Source: Thermolongibacillus altinsuensis
GTDB taxonomy: Bacteria; Bacillota; Bacilli; Bacillales; Anoxybacillaceae
DNA: 64,000 bases
Direction: 5' to 3'
Assembly: GCF_004341205.1 (NCBI RefSeq)
Contig: NZ_SLUL01000004.1
Span: 124,001 to 188,000, forward strand
Position numbers and translations under genes: made by a program. Below, one piece after another: positions 9,131-20,160 of this stretch (position 1 is its first letter; each line of letters begins with the position of its first letter). The notes under the pieces were generated by a model. The model ran no database searches. It was not told the DNA's origin and was given only the letters and a program-made list of their open reading frames with translations.

Positions 9131-12100
9131 TCATCCCCCCTATCATGAAGCCATTCGTCCAATTTTTTCGTTTTGAAAAGTCGATAACGATCTTGTTCCA
9201 TTGCTTCATCAAATTGGCATACATCGCGAAACTCACAATATTGGCAAGCTGTACGGTCTTTCCATTTATATGGAGCAATAGCAGTGACTCCATCAACAAT
9301 TTGCTCCCCGACTTGTTGGAATGTAGCGCGAACATGGTTGCGCAACAACTGAAACTGCTGTTCTGTTATAACTTTTGAACCGTTTTTGGAAAATTGGCCG
9401 TCTTTTTTCAAACTTACTGGGATAATCATCGAGCTTTTTCCTGCTTCAAGTGTTTCGTCCATCAGCTTCGCTACTTCTTCATCCGCTAACACAACGCCGC
9501 CCATTTTAAATTGTTCCAATATCTTCTTCTCGATATCTGCTTCTTCCAATAGCACATCCGCTTTGATGATCGGATTATGAACAGGAAAGTATAACACGCC
9601 TGCCGGAAATGCCTTTGTCCCAACTAATTTTTCCGCATATTCGATCACAATGTCTAAATACGCAAGCATTTGCAATGCCAGTCCGTGGTACACTTCGGTA
9701 AAATCTAGCGTTTTGTTTCTAGATTTATAGTCAATGATGCGCAATAACATCCCTTTTTTGCTTTCCGCTTTGTCAATGCGGTCAATGCGGCCGATAAATT
9801 CCATTACCGTTCCGTCCGATAACGTAAATGTAAGCGGCGGAAGTGGATCGTTGTCACCAAAAGGCAACTCTAAGCCGACGGGCACAAACCCGCTTAGCTT
9901 CGCATGTTCGCTTAAAACCGTTGTCGTCCGCGCCATAATGTTTTGCAGCTTTCTTTTCATATAGCGATAGCGATGGGAGCTAAGCAAAACCTCTTGTTGA
10001 ATATACGGCGCAATTTGTTCGACCGCTTCATACGATAACTGCTCGCACTGTTTTTTTGAGAGATGCGCCCATTCAAGCTGCTCTGTCCGAATTCGATCGG
10101 CAATCGTTTTTAAAGCATAATGAAACAATTGCCCAATGTCAGGAGCCGCTAATTGAAACACTTTTCGTTCTTTTAAACGAAGACCGTGCGAAGCAAAATG
10201 AGCAAACGGACATTGATTGAACTTCTCAACGCGCGAAATGCTCGCTTTCACTTTTTGACCATATAGCTTTTTCGCCATCTCTTTTTCTAGCTTTTTCGTT
10301 TTATTTTCATAGAAAAGAGCGTTAATGACTTTTTTCGCACGCGTTCTCCATTCTTCATGTTGGGTATATACGTTATAGACATCCCACCAAATCGGTTCGA
10401 TCGGATATTGCCGTTTCCATGCTTCTAGCTGACCGACAAGCAAACCGAGCGTTGTGAGCGGATTCGTAATAAAATGAAGCTGTTCTTCAAGCGGCAATAA
10501 AAACGGCTCCGTTCCCCATTGTTTCTCTACAATGGTTGGGAACATCTCTTTTAACCGCTTAATGAACATCGAAGGCAGCAACGCTTTCCCTTCTCCATCG
10601 GCGAGCGAATAGGTGATATACAACCGCTCTTTTGGGCTTGCAAGCGCTAAATAAAGCGCAAACGGCTCATCAAGCAGCTGTTCTCGGCTCGTTGGCGCAA
10701 CGCGGACAGAAAAATGGTGAAGAAGCTCGCGGTCTTTTTCCGAAAGCATGCCGTCATCGCTTTTTTTCGCTGGAATGACGCCTTCGTTGACGCCTGCAAT
10801 AAAGACGCATTTTACATCCGTAAGACGCGAACGGTCAAAATGAGCGACAAGCACTTGATCGATCGCCGGTGGCACGAGTGAAAACTGCAAACTTTCAAGA
10901 CCTGTTTCGATGATCGTCGCAAATAACTTCAGCGGCAATGTTTCTTCGCCTAATATTTCAACGTATTGATCCAATAAGTCAATGACAGCACTCCATGCTT
11001 GTTCATGATGGCGAGCGATGAGCAGCTGCCCTTTTTGTTCCGCTTCATCGCGAAGTTTTTCAAGCTTTCTCGGGATTTGTAGCTGCTCAAAATACAAGTA
11101 AAGCGCCTCGCACATCTCTCGGCCTGTTTTTGCTTTTTGCAATCGTTTTTGCAGCGACAAAAGAGGGGCGGCGACAAGTTCACGCCATGAATTCAACTTT
11201 TCTTCATACTCTTTTTCTTCATTTGTTTGCGGAACGTTTATATCTTCCAGCCCGCGATAACGGCGGTACGTCCAGCGCTCCGTCCACTTTGCCCCTTGAA
11301 TGCCATGCGCCAACACATAGTTTTCAAGCTGATCCATCGCTTCGCGCATCGTTCTCGTGTCGCTTTCAAGCGGGAAAAAGAAATCGGTTTTCACCGCGCG
11401 AAAAACCGCTTCATAACGCCAATGGGTATTGATAACGTCAAGACTCGCGCGGATGAATTCGATGAACGGATGATGAACCATCGCCTCTTTTTCATCCATA
11501 AAATACGGAATTTGATAGTCAGCAAAAACCGTTGTTAAAACGTCGCGATAATCATCAAAATTGCGAATCAGCAGAGCCAAATCGCGATACCGATACCCTT
11601 CATCGCGCACAAGGCGAACGATTTCTCGAGCAATGCCTTCCACTTCCGCGCGGCGATGTGCCGCTTCGCAAATGTGAATAGAATCGGTCTGTTCTAAAAA
11701 TGGCACAGCAGGCCGAGCGTCGTAATGCGCTTCAAGGTGAAGAAGCGCGCGATCGCGATGGCGCACATTTTCACGCAAAAGTTCAACTTCTTCGATCGCT
11801 ACGTTATTAAGAAGCGCCATTTCGCGGAGATCATGATACGTCCGCCCAGTCATGCGGAAAAGATGAAGGTCATGCGGAAGCTGTTCGTTATACGGCGCAT
11901 CGACCGTTAAAGCAATGGTCACTCGTTTACAATGAATCAATAATTGTTCAAGCACCATATATTCTTGTGGAGTAAAATGATGAAAACCATCGACATACAC
12001 TTCGGCTTCTCTTAAATAGCGAGAGTGTTTTACTTTTTCCGCCAGTAGACGCAAATAGTCTTCAGAGTCGACATATTGACGTGAAATCTCTTGTTCAAAC

Positions 12101-12612
12101 TGTTCGTAGACGAGTCTGACATCGCTTAGTTTGTCAGCAAGCACTTTTTCAGCCGCCGTTGCCTCATTGCGCAATTGTTTTTCCGTTTCTTGCAGCTGCT
12201 CGGGCGTGATGCAATAGCGCTTACATTCCGTCATCATTTTTTCTAATTGCTCAATAAATCCATTTTTGTCAGCCGCGCGCCCAAACAAGACAAACTTGTC
12301 TTTATTTTGCTCAACAATTTTGCGCAAAAGCATATGTACACCCGTTTGACTTAAATGGTAGCGGCTCAGCCCTCCCGTTTCTTGCAACACGCGCCAAGCG
12401 AGGCGAGTGAAGCTAAACACTTGCGCTCGAATCATTCCGCCAAGGTTGGGTGTGCGAATGAGCGCATATTCGGATTGAAACGTCATTTGTTCAGGAACGA
12501 GATAAATGATGGGCGAACCGTCTGGCTGTTCAAATAGCTTTTGGCGAATTTCTTGTAAACACCTTGTTGTTTTGCCGCTTCCGGAGCGACCAAGTATAAA
12601 GCGTAGCGACAT
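9127..12612 (-). CDS. addB: ATP-dependent helicase/nuclease subunit AddB
   Basis: AddB is the second subunit of AddAB. It has a degenerate helicase used for Chi recognition plus a RecB-type nuclease. Visible are Walker A GRSGSGKTT near the N-terminus, the C-terminal nuclease core with IDRID and LLRIIDYKS, and the iron-sulfur cysteines: one in FNQCPFAHFASHG and three in CQYCEFRDVC. I prefer ATG 12612 (MSLRFILGRSGSGKT), with an AAAGGGTG ribosome site, giving 1161 residues. A GTG at 12621 overlaps the yhjE stop and would add three residues. Confidence 0.95.
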   Translation of the reverse strand: MSLRFILGRSGSGKTTRCLQEIRQKLFEQPDGSPIIYLVPEQMTFQSEYALIRTPNLGGMIRAQVFSFTRLAWRVLQETGGLSRYHLSQTGVHMLLRKIVEQNKDKFVLFGRAADKNGFIEQLEKMMTECKRYCITPEQLQETEKQLRNEATAAEKVLADKLSDVRLVYEQFEQEISRQYVDSEDYLRLLAEKVKHSRYLREAEVYVDGFHHFTPQEYMVLEQLLIHCKRVTIALTVDAPYNEQLPHDLHLFRMTGRTYHDLREMALLNNVAIEEVELLRENVRHRDRALLHLEAHYDARPAVPFLEQTDSIHICEAAHRRAEVEGIAREIVRLVRDEGYRYRDLALLIRNFDDYRDVLTTVFADYQIPYFMDEKEAMVHHPFIEFIRASLDVINTHWRYEAVFRAVKTDFFFPLESDTRTMREAMDQLENYVLAHGIQGAKWTERWTYRRYRGLEDINVPQTNEEKEYEEKLNSWRELVAAPLLSLQKRLQKAKTGREMCEALYLYFEQLQIPRKLEKLRDEAEQKGQLLIARHHEQAWSAVIDLLDQYVEILGEETLPLKLFATIIETGLESLQFSLVPPAIDQVLVAHFDRSRLTDVKCVFIAGVNEGVIPAKKSDDGMLSEKDRELLHHFSVRVAPTSREQLLDEPFALYLALASPKERLYITYSLADGEGKALLPSMFIKRLKEMFPTIVEKQWGTEPFLLPLEEQLHFITNPLTTLGLLVGQLEAWKRQYPIEPIWWDVYNVYTQHEEWRTRAKKVINALFYENKTKKLEKEMAKKLYGQKVKASISRVEKFNQCPFAHFASHGLRLKERKVFQLAAPDIGQLFHYALKTIADRIRTEQLEWAHLSKKQCEQLSYEAVEQIAPYIQQEVLLSSHRYRYMKRKLQNIMARTTTVLSEHAKLSGFVPVGLELPFGDNDPLPPLTFTLSDGTVMEFIGRIDRIDKAESKKGMLLRIIDYKSRNKTLDFTEVYHGLALQMLAYLDIVIEYAEKLVGTKAFPAGVLYFPVHNPIIKADVLLEEADIEKKILEQFKMGGVVLADEEVAKLMDETLEAGKSSMIIPVSLKKDGQFSKNGSKVITEQQFQLLRNHVRATFQQVGEQIVDGVTAIAPYKWKDRTACQYCEFRDVCQFDEAMEQDRYRLFKTKKLDEWLHDRGDE

Positions 12613-12617
12613 CCTTT

Positions 12618-13229
12618 TCACCCTTTCTTATTTTCGTCATTGATCGCCAAAATCGTCTCAACCTTTTTTCCAACGTACCAAAGAAGAAAAATGACGAGAG
12701 CAACGAACACCGTGCGCAGCGGTTGTTGAATAAGCGCAACAATGTCATAACCAATAAAGCTGATCACAAACACCATCACCATTTTGCCAAAAACGACAGC
12801 AAGCATATATTGTTGAACGCTAATGCGCGACAATCCCGCAACCACGTTAACCGCCGCCGATGGCGTAAACGGGAAACAAAGAAGTAAAAAGAGCGGGCCA
12901 AATCCGCGCCTCTCGATCCAGTTGATCATGCGCCGAATTTTCGGATGGCGATGAAGAAAAGAAAAAAAGCGTTGTTGTCCAACTTTGCGCACGCCTAAAA
13001 AGACAAGAAGCGCGCCAAGACTTGTCCCAAACCATGAGATGAAAAATCCTTTCCAAAGGCCAAACGCCGCTGCATTCGCCATGACGAATACAAACAGCGG
13101 CAAAAACGGCAAAAATGCCTCAGCCATCGGCAACGCAATTCCAGGAACAATGCCGAATGAGCGGTATTCGTCTAGCATTTTCAACATATTGGAAATGGTA
13201 AACCATTGTTTTAATTCTTCTAACCCCAT
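12618..13229 (-). CDS. yhjE: TVP38/TMEM64 family membrane protein (YhjE-like)
   Basis: This is a 203-residue integral membrane protein of the SNARE-associated/VTT (TVP38/TMEM64, DedA-related) family. The core contains GTSLGALLVFLGVRK and the conserved FGPLFLLLCFPFTPSAAVNVVAGLS, where the Phe-Pro-x3-Pro-x2 pattern is typical. Several hydrophobic segments are obvious. These proteins are thought to act in membrane lipid handling, but the bacterial role is not settled. ATG 13229 follows an AAAGGGGA ribosome site. The gene heads the addB-addA-sbcD-sbcC unit, with no visible functional link. The same neighbourhood occurs in B. subtilis. Confidence 0.85.
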   Translation of the reverse strand: MGLEELKQWFTISNMLKMLDEYRSFGIVPGIALPMAEAFLPFLPLFVFVMANAAAFGLWKGFFISWFGTSLGALLVFLGVRKVGQQRFFSFLHRHPKIRRMINWIERRGFGPLFLLLCFPFTPSAAVNVVAGLSRISVQQYMLAVVFGKMVMVFVISFIGYDIVALIQQPLRTVFVALVIFLLWYVGKKVETILAINDENKKG

Positions 13230-13310
13230 ACGCAATCCCCTTTGTTCGTTAACATCGTGCTTATGCTTCTATTGTACAGGTTTAGAAGGAAATAGGAAAT
13301 GGGATTGCGT

Positions 13311-13850
13311 TTAGGAAAAATATTGTTCTTTTTCTCTTAGATGAAACATGTATGCAAGCTTCCTCTCTCGCGCTTCCAATCGTTCTCGCAATTTTGTCCG
13401 AAGCTGTGCGGTGCGATGCAGTTGGTTGACAAAGGAATGATGGGAGATGTTCAGCTCGATGATATGACCATTGGAGAATGTCACACGCGTCTTTCCTAAA
13501 GCGGCATGTTCATGATGGTGAATGTGCAAATGCGATAGCCAAATGCATTGAGGATCGCTTGGGGAAATCGTTGGGAAAAAGAAAATTTCATTCGATGGTT
13601 CGATCGCAAGCGGGGCTTTGTGCGAAATGCCTATAATCTCTTTCGTTCCGTCCTTTCTGCCTTTCAAGCTTGCTCCATAGTAAAGGCAACTTTGTTCAAT
13701 TACATCGATCGGGCGCATTTGAACCATATACTCCCCGTCTTCTTCGATCACTTTCGACCAGACGGAAGTGTGATGATGAATTGGAAAAATGCCCATCGTA
13801 TAGCGGCTAGCAGCAAAATCATTCACAACTAAAAATTCGCTTATTTTCAC
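13311..13850 (-). CDS. comK: Competence transcription factor ComK
   Basis: ComK is the master activator of DNA-uptake genes in Bacillus and binds paired AT-boxes. The 179-residue product matches the family along its length. Examples are EYMVQMRPIDVIEQSCLYYG, LKGRKDGTKEI, ISHKAPLAIEPSN, FFPTISPSDPQCIWLSH, VTFSNG and the C-terminal RTAQLRTKLRERL. The start is GTG 13850 with GGAAGGAG nine bases upstream. It is about 13 residues shorter than B. subtilis ComK. It ends soon after YMFHLREKEQ, so the last helix and the FMLYPK-type MecA recognition segment are altered or missing. Surface loops also contain an extra histidine cluster (HLHIHHHEH). Confidence 0.93.
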   Translation of the reverse strand: MKISEFLVVNDFAASRYTMGIFPIHHHTSVWSKVIEEDGEYMVQMRPIDVIEQSCLYYGASLKGRKDGTKEIIGISHKAPLAIEPSNEIFFFPTISPSDPQCIWLSHLHIHHHEHAALGKTRVTFSNGHIIELNISHHSFVNQLHRTAQLRTKLRERLEARERKLAYMFHLREKEQYFS

Positions 13851-13883
13851 AATTTTTTACTCCTTCCATTTTTATTATCAAAG

Positions 13884-13896
13884 AAAATATTATTTT
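13884..13896 (-). promoter_or_regulatory. ComK AT-box upstream of comK
   Basis: A perfect AAAA-N5-TTTT half of a ComK box (AAAATATTATTTT) lies about 35 bp upstream of the comK start. This fits the known autoactivation of comK. A second perfect box at one of the usual spacings is not clear, and the region is AT-rich, so chance is possible. Confidence 0.4.
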
Positions 13897-14893
13897 ATCT
13901 ATTTTTCTTTCTAAACTAGTCGTATAAGTTAAAGAACCGATATTAAACGGGTATGTGACTTGCCTTCAGGAAGAAGAGGATTTCCTAAAATAAAATTGAT
14001 TATTCGTAATTAAAAAATTATTCTTATGTTCTTTTAGCGAAAGGTCGAGATAATAATAAAAAGCTAAAAAATTCAAATTTGCACACTAGGTTTCTCGATT
14101 AGCCCTTTCCTGTTACTAAGATTGCGTAAGAACCAAAAATGTACCAAACGGCAAATAAGAGTATGCGTTTGATTGAATATTAACTCATACACCACGTGTT
14201 ACTTGATATGGAGCATCTGTGGGCATGATTCTACACAAAGAGGCAAAGTTGTACGGATTAATTATCAAAATGTACATTTTCTTATTACCTCTAACATCAA
14301 CCGATATACGAAAATGGATTCGTAATATGTTAAAATCTGCCAAGAGAAAACTACTGGCCATTACGACAATCAGTCGTCAAACTAAACATGAGCGAATAGA
14401 ACAGAATCCCATTGAGAATTTCGATGTCACTGATCAATTGTATTTTTTGGAATATCGGTAACGTTGAAAATATTCTTTCATAATTTAACACTCTATTTCC
14501 AAATTTTTGGTAATTAACTTTAATTGAATGGAGTCGGTTTGACGTATAGGAGTCTATTGCGTTTATAAATAAAGGCGTCCGTTCCAATTAGGAACAAACG
14601 CCTTTGAGTCTTTTCTTCAAATTTTAATTTTCAATTCACAAACGGCGAGTTTTTCATATTAATAATTATTAAGATGTTGAATTTTTTTATTGCTTACGAA
14701 CTTGATTCGTTTGTTCACAGTAAACAATAATATTCTCGAACTTTATGATCGTCTGTCAAACCTCATTTAAAATAAGCAGTTGAACATCTTTCATCCCTTT
14801 GAAAGTTCTCACATTTGAACGTGTGTGGCGAAAACAACGATTGTGGCAATAGAAATTGAATAACCGATAATTTTCGAAGCGACTGTTGCTTAT
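13897..14893. other. Roughly 1-kb AT-rich spacer without a supported gene
   Basis: Between the comK upstream box and the methyltransferase gene there is no convincing coding sequence. An 80-codon plus-strand frame at 14219-14461 begins with GTG after a GGAG. It resembles no family I know, and other frames of similar length overlap it, so I do not call it. The stretch contains a hairpin at 14571-14605 and a 16-bp motif at 14525-14540 that recurs beyond the other end of the restriction-modification genes. It is probably decayed DNA at the edge of an acquired island. Confidence 0.5.
14571..14605 (-). terminator. Hairpin downstream of the methyltransferase gene
   Basis: AAAGGCG (14571-14577) pairs with CGCCTTT (14599-14605), with inner GTTCC/GGAAC pairing. 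On the minus strand it is followed by a T-rich stretch, so it may terminate the methyltransferase transcript about 290 bp after its stop. Confidence 0.5.
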
Positions 14894-16627
<1,734 letters not shown>

Positions 16628-16710
16628 TTATTTTCACCTGCAAAATTCTATTATTATCAATTTACTTATTATAACTATACCACACCTAACTAAAAAATAA
16701 AAACAAAAAT

Positions 16711-16738
16711 GCTATTCATAGTCTGTCGATTTATAAGC
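16711..16738. promoter_or_regulatory. Candidate C-box operator of the restriction-modification system
   Basis: A partly symmetrical sequence around ATAGTCTGTCGAT lies just upstream of the controller gene, between the divergent methyltransferase and controller starts. It resembles C-protein operators, in which AGTC and GACT-like half sites flank a TGT-type centre. Position and motif suggest that the controller binds here; the exact half sites are uncertain. Confidence 0.45.
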
Positions 16739-16760
16739 ATCAAGAAAGGAAAATATATAC

Positions 16761-17006
16761 ATGAGAAATATAAATGATAGGGACAAAGTATTAAAAATAA
16801 TTGGAAATAATATTCGTTCAATAAGAACCTGTTTGAATTTATCACAAGAAGAATTGGCCTTTAAATCCGGACTTCATAGAACCTACATTGGGGCTGTTGA
16901 AAGGGGAGAAAAAAATATAACAATTTTAAATCTCATCAAGATAGCAAATGCTCTAGAAGTTCGAGTACAAGATTTGCTAGACCTAGATAAAGAGGAGGAT
17001 AAATAA
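16761..17006 (+). CDS. Restriction-modification controller (C) protein, XRE-type HTH
   Basis: This is an 81-residue single-domain helix-turn-helix protein. The core is IGNNIRSIRTCLNLSQEELAF, then SGLHRTYIGAVERGEKNITI and LIKIANALEVRVQDLL, the layout of the Xre/Cro family and of small C proteins. C proteins activate their own and the nuclease genes after a delay, so that methylation comes first. The gene sits immediately before the nuclease (3-bp gap) and divergent from the methyltransferase, the usual place. The ribosome site AAAGGA lies ten bases before ATG. Confidence 0.88.
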   Translation: MRNINDRDKVLKIIGNNIRSIRTCLNLSQEELAFKSGLHRTYIGAVERGEKNITILNLIKIANALEVRVQDLLDLDKEEDK

Positions 17007-17009
17007 TTA

Positions 17010-18134
17010 ATGCATGATATGATGTCCTTTCCACCAATTTCAAAAGATGCTCTTACACCCCCTGAAGAATTATGTAAACGTCTTTCTAGTTTAATAGGCA
17101 AAAAATTTCCGTTATCAGGAAAAACTAGAACAGATGGATCAAAAATGAGAAAATTAATTGAATGTACTTTGATTTCAGAAGGCGGGCTTCCTGCTCCTGC
17201 TCCAGAAGGAACGTATCAAATTGTGCCCCCGAAAGCTAAAGGCGTTCCGAAAATAAGATTAGAATTCATTGATTCATATATTGTTACATCTGGAAAATCT
17301 TATAATCTACAAGTATGGAACAGAAACCCAGCAACCGATTCTATACAAATTGAATATTCAAATGGTCAATCTCTTTCAGCAAATGACGTAAGATTTGTCT
17401 TTACAAAAGTAAATGTAACAACTCACGAAATTGAATCAGTTGTAATTCTAAGCCCAGATTATATAGTCAAAAACTTTGGTCAATTTGGAAAACCGACTAT
17501 TAAGCACCAACTAATAATCACTGAAACTATGCGACAAAAGATCTTATCTAATAATGAGCCTATATTATTTTATTCTGATTCACAAAGTGTTCAGGGTTTA
17601 TTGTCCGAAGATTTACCATGTGAGGGAATAAGTATTCACGATGAACCAACAAATGGAAAGATCCTAAAACTAGAGGTTATACGTGATATTGTACTAAAAA
17701 ATCTAATTGGCACAAAATTAGATGCAATGCCAACAAAAAATAGAGGACAAGCCTTGGAATTAAAAGTTTCGCAACTATTAGGGTATAAACCTAGTGATCA
17801 AGAATTACTTGCAGGGGGATATCCTGATATTAGAAATCAAATGTTAGAAGTCAAAGTTCAAGATTCACCAACAGTTGATTTAGGTAAATACAGCCCTCAA
17901 TTTGAAGAAGAATTACCATCATATCCTAAATTTACAACACTTTCTGTAAGATATCTTATTGCTTTAACAGACAAAGATAGCGGTATCGTTAAAGGAGCTG
18001 TATTGTGTCCTGGTGAACATTTAGGGGAACATTTCACTTATGTCGGGGATAAAAGCTTCAAATGTCAACGTTCCATTCCTATGTCTTTTTTTGAACAATT
18101 CAAAGGAAAAGCTGTTTATAATCCAGATATATAA
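17010..18134 (+). CDS. Type II restriction endonuclease, PD-(D/E)XK fold
   Basis: The 374-residue protein is co-transcribed with the controller. It contains a PD-(D/E)XK nuclease core: an acidic helix GQALELKVSQLLG, then PD at 272-273, then EVK at 280-282 (PD-X6-EVK). This is the expected Mg-binding active site. The N-terminal half has no motif I recognise and probably carries target recognition. The site is unknown; similarity to a named restriction enzyme was not established. The ribosome site GAGGAGG lies at the end of the controller gene. The gene shares the AT-rich composition of the island. Confidence 0.82.
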   Translation: MHDMMSFPPISKDALTPPEELCKRLSSLIGKKFPLSGKTRTDGSKMRKLIECTLISEGGLPAPAPEGTYQIVPPKAKGVPKIRLEFIDSYIVTSGKSYNLQVWNRNPATDSIQIEYSNGQSLSANDVRFVFTKVNVTTHEIESVVILSPDYIVKNFGQFGKPTIKHQLIITETMRQKILSNNEPILFYSDSQSVQGLLSEDLPCEGISIHDEPTNGKILKLEVIRDIVLKNLIGTKLDAMPTKNRGQALELKVSQLLGYKPSDQELLAGGYPDIRNQMLEVKVQDSPTVDLGKYSPQFEEELPSYPKFTTLSVRYLIALTDKDSGIVKGAVLCPGEHLGEHFTYVGDKSFKCQRSIPMSFFEQFKGKAVYNPDI

Positions 18135-18171
18135 TCCACTTTTTGATTATGAGTTATTTTGTAATTTGTAA

Positions 18172-18351
18172 GTGAATGGAGTTGGCTTTGTTGATTCGCT
18201 TAAGACTCAAAGAACTGTATGCAGAAAAGAAAAAAAAACGAAAGAGTGTCTCACGAAAGAGGAATTCGACGTCATTATAAATAAAAAACGGGCAGAACTA
18301 TTTGGAGATATCCTATCTGAAGGTAATAAAGGTTCTATGTTACTTAATTGA
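18172..18351 (+). CDS. Possible small protein or coding remnant, 59 codons
   Basis: A frame from GTG 18172 to TGA 18349-18351 encodes 59 residues. It is basic in the first half and ends with a helix-like segment CLTKEEFDVIINKKRAELFG. That segment faintly recalls the Thr/Glu-Glu-Phe helix of SHOCT-type domains, but I cannot assign it. No clear ribosome site precedes the GTG. It may be the 3' remnant of a lost gene at the island edge. The terminator hairpin at 18426 lies 75 bp downstream. Confidence 0.3.
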   Translation: MNGVGFVDSLKTQRTVCRKEKKTKECLTKEEFDVIINKKRAELFGDILSEGNKGSMLLN

Positions 18352-18425
18352 CACAACATATTTAATCGTGTTTCATGCATTGCGTGGAATGAAATTCTTC
18401 ACCTTGAAAATAAATCGATTGAAAA

Positions 18426-18455
18426 GATGCCCTGCGGAGGGGGCGTCTTTATTAT
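18426..18455 (+). terminator. Terminator after the nuclease/59-codon ORF
   Basis: GATGCCC (18426-18432) pairs with GGGCGTC (18441-18447), followed by a T-rich tract. Confidence 0.6.
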
Positions 18456-18477
18456 TTTACTAAAATATTACCCTTTA

Positions 18478-18508
18478 TAAAAAAATCCCCCTCTTTTTCG
18501 GAGGGGGC
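18478..18508 (-). terminator. aceA terminator
   Basis: On the minus strand CCCCCTC pairs with GAGGGGG around a CGAAAAA loop and runs into seven T's, directly after the aceA stop. Confidence 0.85.
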
Positions 18509-18517
18509 GTTCCTACT

Positions 18518-19804
18518 TTAAGCCGTTGTAAATTGTTCTTCTTCCGTTGATCCTTTAAGCGCAACAGTCGATGATTGGCCGCCAGAGATGACTTGAGCGA
18601 CTTCGTCGAAGTAGCCTGTACCGACTTCTCGTTGATGGCGAGTCGCAGTGTAGCCGTATTTTTCGGCCTCGAATTCGGCTTGTTGCAGTTCGGAGTAGGC
18701 TGCCATGCCGCGCTCTTTGTAGCCGTGCGCCAACATAAACATGCTGTAGTTGAGCGCGTGGAATCCTGCCAATGTGACGAATTGGAACTTGTAACCCATT
18801 TTGCCGAGTTCGACTTGGAAGTTGGCGATTGTTTTGTCGTCCAACTTTTTCTTCCAGTTGAATGACGGCGAGCAGTTGTAGGCAAGCAGTTTGCCTGGGA
18901 ATTTTTCGTGAATCGCTTCGGCGAAGCGGCGCGCTTCTTCTAGGTTTGGTTCGCTTGTTTCGCACCAAATTAAGTCTGCATATGGCGCGTATGCTAAGCC
19001 CCGAGCGATCGCTTGATCGAGTCCGGCACGCGTGCGGAAAAATCCTTCTGGTGTGCGCTCGCCTGTAATGAATTCTTGGTCGCGCGGATCGATGTCGCTT
19101 GTAATTAAGTCCGCTGCATTCGCATCCGTGCGCGCGATTAACACCGTCGGTACGCCCATGACATCCGCCGCAAGACGCGCCGCAATTAAATTGCGAATGG
19201 CTGTTTGTGTCGGCAGCAATACTTTTCCGCCTAAATGGCCGCATTTTTTCTCGGAAGAAAGCTGATCTTCAAAGTGAACGCCAGCCGCTCCCGCTTCAAT
19301 CATTGCCTTCATCAACTCAAACACGTTCAACTGACCGCCAAAGCCCGCTTCCGCATCGGCAACGATCGGCACGAAAAAGTCGATGTCGCCGCTTCCTTCC
19401 GAATGCTGAATTTGGTCCGCACGCTGCAACGCTTGGTTAATGCGCTTGACGACATGCGGAACGCTGTTTGCAGGATATAAGCTTTGGTCAGGATACATAT
19501 GTCCTGCAAGGTTCGCATCCGCTGCCACTTGCCAACCGCTCAAATAAATCGCCTTTAACCCTGCCTTTACTTGCTGAATGGCTTGGTTTCCTGTCAACGC
19601 GCCAAGCGCATGCACATAATCTTCCGTATTCAATAAATGCCAAAGCTTTTCTGCGCCGCGGCGTGCGAGCGTATATTCAATATCGATTGAACCGCGCAAA
19701 CGAATGACATCTTCTGCCGTATACGGGCGCTTAATTCCTTTCCAACGCTCATCGTTTTTCCAGCTTTCTTCTAACTTTTTAATTCTTTCATCATTGCGTG
19801 TCAT
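18518..19804 (-). CDS. aceA: Isocitrate lyase
   Basis: Isocitrate lyase splits isocitrate into succinate and glyoxylate, the first glyoxylate-shunt step. The 428-residue protein shows the N-terminal helix [15 protein letters not shown], the substrate region [21 protein letters not shown] and the catalytic signature KKCGH at 186-190 with Cys188. The length is typical. A GGGGGAG ribosome site precedes the ATG. The second shunt gene, malate synthase, should lie just upstream, but only a small remnant is left there. So this copy of isocitrate lyase depends on malate synthase from elsewhere or serves another role. Confidence 0.97.
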   Translation of the reverse strand: MTRNDERIKKLEESWKNDERWKGIKRPYTAEDVIRLRGSIDIEYTLARRGAEKLWHLLNTEDYVHALGALTGNQAIQQVKAGLKAIYLSGWQVAADANLAGHMYPDQSLYPANSVPHVVKRINQALQRADQIQHSEGSGDIDFFVPIVADAEAGFGGQLNVFELMKAMIEAGAAGVHFEDQLSSEKKCGHLGGKVLLPTQTAIRNLIAARLAADVMGVPTVLIARTDANAADLITSDIDPRDQEFITGERTPEGFFRTRAGLDQAIARGLAYAPYADLIWCETSEPNLEEARRFAEAIHEKFPGKLLAYNCSPSFNWKKKLDDKTIANFQVELGKMGYKFQFVTLAGFHALNYSMFMLAHGYKERGMAAYSELQQAEFEAEKYGYTATRHQREVGTGYFDEVAQVISGGQSSTVALKGSTEEEQFTTA

Positions 19805-19855
19805 TTCTCTTCTCCCCCTTATTGGTTTACAAAATCTTATACCCCGGAATGGATT

Positions 19856-20035
19856 GACCTCTTTAAAGCGGCCATTGTGAAACGCTTCTTCACCGACTTC
19901 AAGCTTAATTTAGTTCGGCTTTCCGAAGTTTCGCTCAAGCTTTTCGACGAACTGGAGTGCTTCTGGTGTCAAAATTTCTACGTCCCACTCATTCATTCGA
20001 CCGTGCACTTGAAGTCCAGATATTTACGTCGGCAT
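19856..20035 (-). pseudogene. aceB: Malate synthase remnant (aceB), ends joined by a large deletion
   Basis: Reading the minus strand from ATG 20035 gives MPT, a stop, then ISGLQVHGRMNEWDVEILTP, EALQFVEKLERNFGKPN, a second stop, and [18 protein letters not shown]. The first block matches the malate synthase N-terminus (EILTPEAL-x-F-x-x-KLER-x-FG). The last block matches its C-terminus (EE-x-GEE-x-F-x-x-G+FKE). All are in one frame, with about 480 codons missing between them. A GGGAGG ribosome site remains before the ATG. The remnant sits directly upstream of aceA, where an intact aceB is found in related aceB-aceA operons. It cannot make an enzyme. Confidence 0.85.
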
Positions 20036-20160
20036 TCCTCCCATCCTTTTGTTATAATACACATTTAATTAATCACGCTCTTATTGTATAACAGAATTTT
20101 AAAAAAAGAAAGTATTTTTTGAAAATTTATCAAAAAAAATTAGAAGGGAACCAATCCCCT

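Larger units (their letters stand above)
18135..18517. other. Right edge of the restriction-modification island
   Basis: This 380-bp spacer holds a short possible gene at 18172-18351, a repeat of the left-flank motif at 18173-18188, and two back-to-back terminators. Nothing else is evident. Confidence 0.5.

Noticed and set aside
14219-14461. 80-codon plus-strand ORF with a GTG start
   Set aside because: No recognisable family, weak start, overlapping frames of similar length on the other strand, and it lies in decayed AT-rich sequence.
14700-14893. Transposase remnant next to the methyltransferase gene
   Set aside because: Translated frames show no transposase motif and no terminal inverted repeats were found.
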